A model generated the notes under the pieces. It made no database searches, was not told where the DNA came from, and saw only the letters and a program-made list of their open reading frames with translations. From Pyrocephalus nanus (taxonomy: Eukaryota; Chordata; Aves; Passeriformes; Tyrannidae): DNA of 64,000 nt. The translations under genes were made by a program, and so were the position numbers. Shown here in pieces: positions 51,001 through 63,000 of this stretch; the stretch's first letter is position 1, and every line of letters starts with the position of its first letter. The stretch is taken from the NCBI GenBank assembly GCA_038380795.1, contig CM076269.1, positions 6,696,001 through 6,760,000 of the forward strand, in the 5' to 3' direction.

Positions 51001-54000
51001 ATCTCAATCAAAAGGAGATTTCTTTCAGCCCTACTGCAATTTCGTATGGACACAAAACCTAAAAATCCAATTTCAGTATGTATTTCATGAGGAACCAACT
51101 CAGTTCTGACTTAAAAAGAAGCCTGAAATACCAAGAGAGACAGAAATGATGCAACACAGGCACGATGATACAAAGGGACTGAAATTCACCATTCATTTTA
51201 AGTAAGGGAAAAGGCCTTCTCTCTCTCCAAGTACAACATACATGGACTCAGGCTTGTTACTGAAAGTGTCATTGCAATTTTCCCTGCCAGATGAGGTCAG
51301 CGATTTACACTTCCTGTCCAAATTCCAATTCAAGTGCAGCAATTAATTTTTACTATTTCCATTTCCTCCACTTAAAAGGGTAAAGCTATACTTTCTTGCC
51401 TTTGAAGGTACACATATTTTATAGTCACAGCTATAATGGTTTCTGTGCCTCATGCCAGAGCTGGTTATATTCTGGATGAAAGAATGAGGTAAAGCTACTT
51501 TCGGTCTTGTTAAAAGGAATATATGCATTTAAAAAAAAAATCATTATGTTATAAATGAATTCTAGAACAACATGTTCTCCAGGCTGAGAGTCCTGCCCTG
51601 CAATGGTGATCCCCTCAAACCTTGCTGAAGTCAATGTACAACTCTTCAGCTGTGAAGGCCTGCACTGTGCACAGCTATTGCAATGTGTTTGACTTGTCCT
51701 GGGTATGTATGCACTTCACAATGCAATAGCAGTTCTGAATTACAGTTTTTAATCAGTTAATTTTAAATGAGCTGAAAAGAAGCATCTTTCAACTCAGTGA
51801 TTAATGGTTAAACTCCAAAGCAGGAAGCAAAAGTTTTCAAATAACCTACCTCTGACAATGCTTAATTTGTGAGGTGAGAGAGGTGGCTTGGGAACGGCAT
51901 CTTTCTTTTTTTTGGTTGCAACTCCTGTGACACTTCTGTTCTTGAGAACATCTGTTCCCCAAATCATAACCGCTAGATTTTTTGTATACTTTGAATCTCC
52001 TTGTGTTACTTGCAGCTGGTGCCATTTCTCCTCATCTACCCAAATTCCACTGCCAAGATGGACCTAGAAGGTAGTAATAATAACAACTTATCTATGGTAT
52101 GTAGCACACAACAGTATCCAAGTGCTGTAGGAACATTAATATTAGGTACTATAATAACAGTAATTAGGGCTGAACAAATCCACTTTGCCTAACTATGAAA
52201 TTTCTCCAACTTTGTGGCTCAGGGAGTTCAAGTCAACCTCTATATATAATATAGTTCCTTTTTGTAGTCACTACTTTTCCCCCCCACATAACCTGTCTCC
52301 TGAAAGACTGTGGTCAAGAACAGAGATCGAAGAAGGAAACAGTGAACACATCCAGTATTATTAATTTATGCATAGAATATAAACCAAGCAGTTGCACCAG
52401 CCTAATTCAGGAGCAAGATGAAACACTTTTCTTCAACTGAAACAGACTTTAACCAAAGCATATTTCAGAAGCAATAAAGAGGGAACTACTTCCTAAGTCA
52501 TATCCTGCACCTGTCAGCAAGATTCAGCCTGATTGTTTAAAGTAACTGAAAGGGGAGAAGGGATTTTGAGAGCTCCAATTTCAAGAGAGTTTGGAAGCTC
52601 TGTAAAGCTTCCAATTCTGTCATGAAGTATGTCTATCATGAGCAATCAATGTACCAGATGAGTATTCTTTGTGGTTAGCCTATGACCCGGTGCTGCAACA
52701 TTATCCAAAATTCCCATTATCCAAACCATGGGAAATAGAGATATTTCACTGAAGTAGTAAAGCAGGATAATATAGAGTGAGACACTGGATTATTATATTA
52801 ATTACTGGCTCAGGATGACTCAGGTGGTGTGTTGTGTGGGGAGGGACAGGTCAAGTTTCGGGAAGGTGACGTGATGCCCTGTCCCACACCCCAACCCCTG
52901 TGAGACTCACTGGGCAACCCTGGAGCAGCTGTCAGTCAAAGAGATCCAGCCTGGATCCCTCTACAGGAGTCCAGGAGATAGAGGGTTTGAACAACCATGG
53001 GGATCCAGGGATGGTAGCTGTCCCTTTTTCTCTCTTTCTTTCCTTCTTTTTCTCCTGGTCTCCTTTCCCGATATTTTGGGTAACTTAGGTCCAGATGGGC
53101 GGGATTTTGCTAAGTTGATGGGTCAGCATATGCTGAGTCAATGCTTTGTGGAATGCTTTATTTTGTTAGACTGTTACCCTTTAAACTTTTGCCAAGCACT
53201 CTTATTTTCTGAAGTTTACCAATAAAAGAGAAAATGTGTGCAGCTTTCCTTCTCTGCTCTCTCTTAAGGCATTAAAAGAATCAAAAGCTCTTCTAAATAT
53301 CCAGAGGGTGGATATTGTTGGAGCCTTGTACATTTTTCAAGTAAAATCCCTTCGGTGAGCTTGTAGCTCACGTGCTGGAGTCTTACATATGGGTACTGGG
53401 AAATGCATTGTGAAGCTTGTGTGGAATCTCCAAAAGGAAGATGCTCAAGTCTAGTTTTGCTTATTAGTCTTGCTCAGCCCTGACTGTGCTGGGCTGACTC
53501 CCATAGGGCTATTCTGTGTCTCTACCACACGATTCCCAGCACTCCAATCCTAAGATCAGTGCAGGACAAGAATCTGAGTACTGTCCTGAGGATGCCACTC
53601 TGTATGTTTGAGCTGGTGGTCCTGACAGTCAGGACCTCGAGCAGCAACAGCGAGGAAACAACTCCCCAGGTAACCAGCACAGGTCTGACACAAGTGCAGC
53701 CAGGGTGCAAATGTTGGCCCTGTGTGGAACCAGAGTATTTTGTACCTGGTATGTCTATACTGCAGTTCCTGGAGTACAGTGCAGACCCCTGAACTACCTC
53801 TGCACACAGCAGCTTTGTTCACATGGTGATGAACTTCATTCAGTGGGACACACACTTGCTCACCATCCATAACAAGCTAAGGCGTGATCAAGGCATCCCA
53901 ACTGCTGATCAGAGTTCACTGCACTTACTTTCAGATAATCTGTAAAAGTGCAACATACCAAAAATATGTATCAATTAGACCGCTGCATATCCAACATCTA

Positions 54001-57000
54001 GCTTTCATTTAGATCTCATCCAGTGGAGGTCCTTCCAGTAACACTTTAATAAAAACTTACTGCCACTTCACGATTAAAAAAAAAAAATCCTGTGAACAAA
54101 ATCCTACTGCAAAACTGCATCAGGAGACTCCATTTCCCTTAACTATTCTGCCTTTAGTTTTCTGTGCTTTTACTCCTTTCACGTGGCTTTCCATAAATTG
54201 TGCCTGCTACCCATACAGATCTGAACAGTATCACATAAGTCCCATTAAACGCAATGAAAATTGGACAAAGCTACTGTAAAATTTTATATACCCATAATTT
54301 TACTGCCTGTATTCAACCAGATAGCATTTTTCCTTCAAATGGAAACTGGTTTTAATTATTAATAAGGGCTATAACCCCAAGAAATTTTTTATTACGACGG
54401 CATCCTTCAAAAGCAACTAGTTGTTTTAAAAACTTAAATAGAGCAATATGAATGGTTTGGCTACCAGCTATGTTATAAAAAGCAAATGAAAATTCTACCT
54501 TCCTCAGAGCATAAAACCATAAAGCAAGCTGCCTTTTCTGCAGAATCTTCTACACTAAAGGGATTCTAAGAAGCTTTTCACAAGTCTGCATCGCATTTAG
54601 ATCTTGTAATGGACATAAATTAAACCAGTAATAACCAAGACACCAACACCCTCTTTTTCTTTCCCTTCACTGTTGTTGAGCCTCTTCCTAAGTGCTTTTA
54701 AGAAAGTTCACACTGTTTTGGTGCTCTCTACATATTTTGTAAGACAACTTCAATCAAGAGTGAGCAGATCTGTGCTCACAATTCAGTTAGTTCTTGTTTG
54801 ATCTTGGAAAAGTTACCTGGAAAAACAACTATTAAGTTACTTAAAAAATAACTAAGATTAGGAATGTTGTGACACACCAAATTTTGGAATGTCTGTACTA
54901 CACCAGTTGTAAAGACTGCTGTATTTGATAAAAAAATCTGATTCCTCTCTGCCAAAATTAGGGTTTGCCTTTGCAAAAGATTATTTAGTCTCTTAGGCTA
55001 CTACATTATTCATTAGCTTGAAGTTACTTAAAAGAAAAGAACAAGTTACAGGAAGTATTTTTAATATTTATGGTTTAGACAGATCACCTCTTCTTTGAAC
55101 ATGCTTCACTTACTAAAAAAATGATTGCTGGTATGAAACACCTGTGGTAACAACAACTATGTGACAGACAGCCACAGCCACGGAAATCTTACGTCTCTCT
55201 TTTTCTATTTCTAGCACTGTTATGGTAAGGAATTTCATCTGTCCATGTCTCAGTTTACCTCTCTGTGCAACAGGCCCAGTACTGTTTCCTATTAATCCCA
55301 AAGCTACGGGAAGTTTACTGTACTCCAGATTCAGAAGACATTTCCTTCTTGCTGGAAGAGCTGCCCCATGGGCCGGACTCTTGGCTTGATGAAATCTATG
55401 GGAAATTTACTCCCAATTTCAGCAACTGCAGGATCAACCTTCAAGCACAATGCAACAGAAACAACAGCAAATTCAAAGCAATGCTCACCACTGGAACTGT
55501 GCTAACATCTGCAAAAGATCTAAAATGTGTCTCAGAAGACGATCTCTTTTTTTTTTTCCTTCTTCTATTTTTTTTTTCTTCTCCTTTCTTTTCTTTAAAT
55601 GAATGCCATTGGGCTCCTTTTCAGTAAGTCTTTTCTCCCTCTGGAGGGAAGAGATTTGTCTGCTTTGAAAGAATCCTACTCAGATCAAATCTGAAGCCAC
55701 AAAGGGCGAGATTTGTAAAAAAGTATTTCAGCTACTCTAGCAGTACATGTCAATAAAGGAATAATGAAATAAAGCCATAAATAAGGAAAACTGAAGAAAA
55801 CCACCCTCCAACACTCTAAATACATTATCAGTTCACATTTCTGGCATCTGAGCTGGCCGTAGCCTCAGTAAACAGGCAAACCAAGGACCAAAATTACAAA
55901 AAGAAAACCAAACAGATATTAATATCTGTAAAGACAGAGAAAACTTCAGCAACAGAAGTGCCAAGAAGCTGACAGATGAAAAAAAAGGTGCAGGAAAAGC
56001 TGGATACAAATACTGAAGGACGTGCCCTATCCCACAAGTGGAAGAGAGGGAGGTAAACCAAACTCGCACAGTAATATACCCTAAGTGTTCATTGCACAAA
56101 TATACACAAAATATACAAGCAAATGACATATTTAAATATATTAGGCAAGGAAAGCTATCTGAAGCAAATATCTGTCAAACTGCCAAGATTCTACTATTTT
56201 TTACATGCATTCTGTCCTCAACAATTATGTCGAATTCATCTTCAGGAAGGACAGACAATTGTGCAATCACTCTCAACACAAATCTGAAAATGCAGTATTT
56301 TGTGCTACTCCATCAGTAATTCCATTGTATGGCAAAGCTGGAATGGATGCTTCCTCCTTAAGGGTTCTTAGACTATAGTTCCAAATGCATATATATGTAC
56401 CAAGAAACAGGACCTGCATAGGCATTTCTGAAGGACATTTAGTTTTGTACAAGAAACATAATGTTCATTTAATGATCATGGCAACAGCTTTAAAAGCAGG
56501 CCTAGGTAGATGAGCAGACCGTGTTAAACACGCTGAAGTCTGAAAAGCTCTCAGTCAGAGTCTGGCAAACTAGAGCTAGATGGTACTTCACCAACTTTGT
56601 AAAAGTAGCACCACAACAGCTCAACTCAGTGGCAATGCTCCTACTGGGTTCAAGGGAGCCCATTCCACTCCAGGGTTCATAATTACCTCCTGGACTCCAA
56701 CCCAAACATGAGGGCTTCTCTGCAATATGACTACAGCACATTACAAACATTAAAAACGTTTTTGGAAGAAGTATTTTGGTTAAAACAGACTAATGTAACT
56801 TTATAATGAGGGTTACTGACTTTGCTCAATATTTGGTGTATTTATGGATGTCCCCAATTGAAGACAGTGTCAATTTTTGCTTGTGAGTGCATATTTAATA
56901 ACTACAGTCCTTGTGTTACACACCATTCAGTGCCCTCATCACTGAGGATATTTTTCTATGCTGTTCACATTTGTGTAACTTCACAGTTTTCTCAGCATCA

Positions 57001-60000
57001 CAGCACATCTTTACGAAAACTGAGGAAGCTTCTATAAGCTGCTACCGTGCAAAACCCCCAAGATCGTGAAAATTCCACAAGAACATCACCTGATGGACAT
57101 TTGCAAATTATTCATGCTATATTTAAGATAAAATACCTTTCCATTCTCGAGAATATACTTGTCCATTACCGGAACAGGGGCAGGATAGTACGTTGATGTA
57201 TTTGCCTCCTCAGTGAAGGTCTTCTGTACCTCAGGCTCAGGCTCAACTGATTCAGGTTTTACTTTTTCAACCTCAATGGCAGGTCCTAGACAGTTAAGAA
57301 AAGAGAGCTGTCTGCTATCCCAGAGAACATGAAATCAATCCCTTCATCACCCATGGTTAGCATAAAATAACACATTAGTCATGTTCACTTTAAAGTTAGA
57401 AGTAATCTAAACCAAAATCCTACTTCTGAACATCAATAAATAAAAGCAGGATAAGTATCTCTGCTTTATAAACATGAAAATGTTTAATTTTAATTTAAAT
57501 GTTTAACTTTATTCTTAAAGCATAAGGACAATTACAGATATGGGTAATATTTCTTCAATGCACACTAAGGAAATTATGTTAAAATGACACTGAAGTTATA
57601 AACCAAAAGCAACAATAGTAATTCTTCAAATAAGAATTGCTATATAGTTGCATGGAAACCTGCATAATTTACTGTGATAATTACATAAATTATCCACACA
57701 GAATCACAAATTTTATAGAAATTTTTCAAATATCTTTAGATATAATAGAGGTGTATAAAAAACAGTAAGGATCTACAGAAATGCTATAAAGGAAACAGGC
57801 TACTTAAGCTAAAGTATCATGCACAGAAAGAGTATCCAAAGTTTAAAAACCCCACATAAATTAGAATTGTGATTGTCCAATCCACCCAACACTGATTTTT
57901 ATTTTTAATGTAATCAACAAAAATTATGCACAGATTAAACAATGGAATACTACTAAGCATATATTTGAGGCTTCAAATGAGGATAATTATCTTGTCAGTC
58001 ACTGACTTTTTCAGATCAAATTTATAAAATATTCCTAAAAAGACAGAAGAACAAACTAAAATAACTTGAATTAACTGGATTTCATGATTCCATTCATTGC
58101 AGTGGCTCCACCAGAAGTCTAGGCTATGGCCCCAAGCCTATCCTTGTCCCTTGATGTCTGTCTCTAGGATCACGAGCAGCTCCAGCAGTCACTGAGGTTC
58201 CAGGCAGGGGCGGTGGCTCGGTAACACAGCAAAGTTGCCAGCTTAGACCCTGGGCACCAGGGGAATGTGCCACTTCCAAGAGCTCCAAGGATAAACTCAC
58301 ACACTTGTCAGTGCTGTATCGTACCAGGCAGGTGCTGAGAGCACTGCCCCACTGTGCAGCCCAACCCTGACATCTTCAACAAAGGACAACTCAATCAGCA
58401 GGTCACCGTCACCCCTCAGGGTCCCTCCTGTGTTTGTGCACAAAGACCAAGCCCTGAATTGATCTCACTCTGCAAGTCACGCTGGCACCACAACTCCTGC
58501 CTTAGTCACGGATCTTAAATAGTTCCTGTGCCTGGAACAAGCACAGCATTCATTCCTCCTACTTTGTGCAGTTTCATTTAGGGATTATTACACAGTGATA
58601 GCAGCGCTTCCTCCGTTGTCAGCATTTGACATTTATCCTATAGCTTATTCTACACCTACATACCCAGCTAAATGTTCTCAGCTGGCTGCCACTCAACGCT
58701 CAGAAAGGACTAAAAGTTGTCTTGGCAACTCAGCCAACCCTACGCTGCAGTGCCACCAACTGAAGTGTCTTAAGAGCCAGCCCCAGTGCAAGCACGGCAC
58801 ACATGGGGAAGTCACAAGAACATCTCATCTGCATTATAATTTCATTGTAATCTTCGGAAGCACCTCCACTGTCAGGAGTAGACTGCTGGACTGATTCGGA
58901 CTGGGGGAAAGACCTACACTGATTCAAGCACCCAAAGCCTGCCCACGGCATGGGCACACCTGAACAAGCAGATGCAGGGATGTAATTGCCAGTGTGACCT
59001 TAAGGAGTCAACTTTTAGCTGTTACTTTAAGAAAACATTCTTCAACAAAGGGCTACTTTGAATTTTCTTATACTTTGAAAGTTGCTTTGAGGAAGACACC
59101 TAAGTACAACCACCTTCCTCCTAGCAGGAAATATTTATTTCAGTTTAAACACTTCTACTAGTTGCTATTTAGGAGTCTTTCACTGTTTTGTTTATAGTCA
59201 TATATTGACACAGCTGCAATTTGGTTTCCGGAGTTTCCCCAACAAAAAAGAGCCGATTAAAGTCCACAATAACCACAGCTCAGAAAACCTCAGCTGTAAC
59301 TCAGGCTCTACTGCTCGCTTAGCAGTCACCAAAAGAAAGCCTTTAAAAGGTCTTCTTTTATATTCTGATTTTTGATTGCCAAACACAAACCTGCCTCTAA
59401 CCAGGCAGTTTTCACAGCCACTTTCGCCAACCACCGAATGCGTTTTCAGCCCAGCGTGCTGTGAATTAGACGAGCAACCTGCACTACTGCCTGACTGCTA
59501 ATGGGGAGCTGTGTGCCCAATTTACCACACACCACACTCCAAGCTTCCCCTCTCTACTGGAGCACTGCTGCTCTGCATCTTGTTTTAAAAATAACGAATG
59601 GGACAAATAAAAATATATACCACTAGCTAAAGGCTTAACACTTATGTAATATAGATCGGGGGAAAAAAAAAAAAAAGACAATTCTTCAGAATGCAAGAAG
59701 GAATTAAATGTTTTATTGCAAAATCTTTCTCCTTCTGACTGTAATTTTCTTACAGTATCTGAGAGGCCAGCAAGTTCAAATGCAGGATAAAGAAGTAGAA
59801 GGCTTCCCTTCATCATCTCTTTTCCTCTAAAATGCATCTTAGGCTACACCCTACTCAAAACGTAGTAAGAAAGTTAAAATAAGTTAACTGATAAAGTGGC
59901 CAATATACATTTGTAAGCAGCAAGTTTTTCCACAGGGTCCACCAGAATTTGAAAAAAACACCTAAAGTCTGAGGAGTGGCAATACTGGTACTTCCTGTAC

Positions 60001-63000
60001 TTGTGCTTGGTAGAAACTTTGGCATTTTTTTTCTGGTTGGTTTTTATTTTATTTTTTTTTTTAAACATCAAAAACCCAAAAAAATCTAAAAGAGCTGAAA
60101 ACCAGTAATTCCTAACATATGGCAAGACATAAATCCCATTTCATTCTCACTGTTCTGGTGTCAGTCCCAAGACACTGCACACTGGGTGGCTGAAATTTAA
60201 CTGGGATTCAAAATAAAATTGTGAGGGTCTATACGCACGTGTTGATGAATCAGTGTTTCTGAATGAACATGAATATATTCCCTGACTTTGGAGCAACACA
60301 AGTTCTCAACAATATAACACGAAAATGAAGCATTTCTCAGGGAGCTAACACCTCCCAAGCATTATCCCTGTATAACTTCACTACTTCTGGCCACATACAG
60401 CCATAGGAAACCGCACAGATCTTGCCATGGAGACAACTATTTTTTTAAGAAGGTTTTGAAATTATTCTTTTGCAATGAAAGATTGCAAGACTATTTAAAA
60501 TCCCTACAGGGGACACTCAGTTATTTAATTCTCTAAACTGCCTCACTCTCTATTGAGAAGGAGGGCAAATTAGTGTGTTTTCAGGGGATAAACTGCAAAG
60601 GCCTACAAACTTCCTGATCCCAAAGTAGGCAAGGCAAGAGGCTGCACCCATTCTTCCAGGAGCTCACATGGGGGATACCGTAACCTCTTCCATAACAGTC
60701 ATCCCATTTTCCCACTGCTTTGGTCCCCAGAGCCCTGGTCAAATGCCTGCCTCCTCCAGGAAGGCATCTGTTGGGCAGTAACATGCTAGAATCATTAAGA
60801 TTAAACATATCTCCGTGGATCAGTACTGATTTCACTACTGGTATTTGCCACATCCACCTTTGAGGCTCTTTTATAACAAAGAATAATTCAGTGTCACCAC
60901 GTGGAAGATGAAAACCTCACTCTTCCCACCGGAGTGGTTTGAGTTTAGCAGCAGAGATGAAGGTCTAGATCTAAACACATCGACTTCCAGCTCCTCACTG
61001 AAATCAGCACGCTGATGGGAAATTAGGAGACTGACTACTTGACTGAGCCTTAGCTCAAGAGGCTGTTCTGTATTTGATCTGCAGGTTTAAAATGGCAACA
61101 GGCACGCATTTCCCACAGCTGCAATTCATCAGCACAAACCAGCTGTCATCTCATGCAAAGAAATCAGAAGTCTCTAAGGTGAAACAGAAATGCAATTAGT
61201 TTGCATTAAGTCCAGCTTGCTAGAAGTGCAAGCGTAACATAAATTACATGTAATTTGAAACTCTAGGTTTAAGAGATCACTGCAACTGAAGATGAATTCA
61301 GGATGTAATTTATTTTCGGAACAATTTTCAGAGGTTATTCACATACCCAAACATACCTCATTTGTAAGATGGAAAATAAGGAAGACTAAAGAAGTCTTTA
61401 CGTATCTATTTCTTGATTAAAAGTAACACTTTTTCATACTGTCATCAGACTCTCCAATTTATAATGTGCTGAAGATGTCTCCCTCGCTAATTATTCATAA
61501 GTTTTGCATTGATCTTTCTAGAACACAGTCGTTTCTCTACTGTGAATGAGGCTACAAGGAAAGGCAACAGAGTAAGTAGCAGTTAATACAGAGTCTTAGG
61601 AAATGCAAACCCTGTGAAGGACACAGCCCACTGGGCCAAACTCTACCTCTGTCACCGTGAAAAGTTCCTTCTAAAAAAATAACAAGAGATTTTTTTTTTC
61701 TAAGTTACCTATAGCTGACATTTGTTCAGCTATGTGGTTAAATTAAAAGAACTTGTCTCCAATGTAACTGAGATTTCTTTTCAGTTGTAAAGCAGGTGCC
61801 AGACTGATATAATGGAAATTCATGCCCAATATTTAGAGAAGATTCAGTATTTTTTCCAAGAGGTTTGGGGGTTTCTTTTCCTCTTTATTCCTCCCCCCCC
61901 TTTTTTTTTCCTAAGGTTTCTTTATTTGGCTCAAGACAAAAATGCATCCTTTTTCTTAAAGTGAAAGAAACGAGACAGAATTCAGTAGCTGTCTTCATTT
62001 CACTGCTGGTCTCACCACTCCAATTGCTGTCAAGTCTACCAACTAAATTGGTACTTTACGCTGTTCAGCCCCATTGCCTACCAACATCTGGCTCGTGCTC
62101 CATTCACATAAATTCCAGCTAACTACTTGCAGATGAAGAAACATCTTTCCATCCAAGGAAAATTTTAGAAAGCTCAGTGGAATCTACTGCCAACCACATT
62201 GCGTTTTGCAGGCTGCAGAAACCTTGCCTACTTCGTTTTATTTAAAAAGTTAACTAGAATGTTTATAATGAGTAACGACATTTTAATTACGCACAATGTA
62301 ACAGTGACGAGCATTCACAATCAAACACCCAGGTCCAACAGTGGGATACTCCGAGAACTTGGCTCCGAAGTTGTGGGCACACCTCAACACATGCTACAGC
62401 ACAGGCACATGCTCTCCCAGGTTCAGGTTTGCGGTGAAGGTAACTCAGACCCACATGCAGATTGCATGCACTCGTTCCAGTACAGGAGAAGAGCCAATAT
62501 CCAATTTACATGCAAAAATTAAGTTTCCAGATACACAAAGGCAGACGTTAAGAAACAGCATGCTAAGTTTGGATGCACAAATTTCAACCAAAGTTTCAGT
62601 CACTGAGCAGATCTTCAACACAGCAGTACCGCACTCTAATAGTGAATAAATGTAATTAGTAAAAATTCTGAAGGTATTCCAAGGGTACCATCTTCAATGA
62701 AAAGGATGAACTTTTTATTTTGTCTTTTTTTTTTTCCCATTTATTCCAACATAATGCTTAAATAATTCTTATAAACCCAAACAATGAGCAATTGACTCAA
62801 GATAGTTAAAACTGAAATCCAAATTACACAAACCTGCATTTTGTAACAAGTGTTGATAAAAGGGACACTAATATAAAAAGTTTTTTTCATTATTCTTTAA
62901 CACTCCATTGTTTTTCAAATAGCATGGCTGTTTAAAGCCACTGCTAAAAAGTTTAGGAATATATCACATTCTAATAAGCTACTAATGGGAAGAGGGGTCA

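Larger units (their letters stand above)
48020..51849 (-). other. BEND5: BEND5 intron between coding exons 5 and 6 (3.83 kb)
   Basis: GT-AG intron, AT-rich and without a supported exon on either strand. It holds a diverged 120-bp-spaced duplication (about 48970-49130), a CA-rich low-complexity tract (50843-50876) and several stop-free plus-strand stretches between 49800 and 50830 (60-86 codons) that match no family I know. The 3' end carries a branch-point-like CTAATGAC and a 13-T tract next to the exon 6 acceptor. Confidence 0.9.
52064..57136 (-). other. BEND5: BEND5 intron between coding exons 4 and 5 (5.07 kb)
   Basis: GT-AG intron. It contains a possible old solo LTR (about 52826-53275), two short inverted repeats (53123-53136 and 53618-53636), a MIR-like fragment (55236-55276), a copy of an old palindromic amniote repeat (55371-55438) and a pyrimidine-rich tract (55543-55596). 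The remainder is unremarkable AT-rich sequence with no supported coding exon. Confidence 0.88.

Noticed and set aside
55265..55627. 120-codon plus-strand ORF in the BEND5 intron
   Set aside because: Overlaps the palindromic repeat copy and ends in a pyrimidine tract translated as Phe/Leu/Ser. Repeat-derived.
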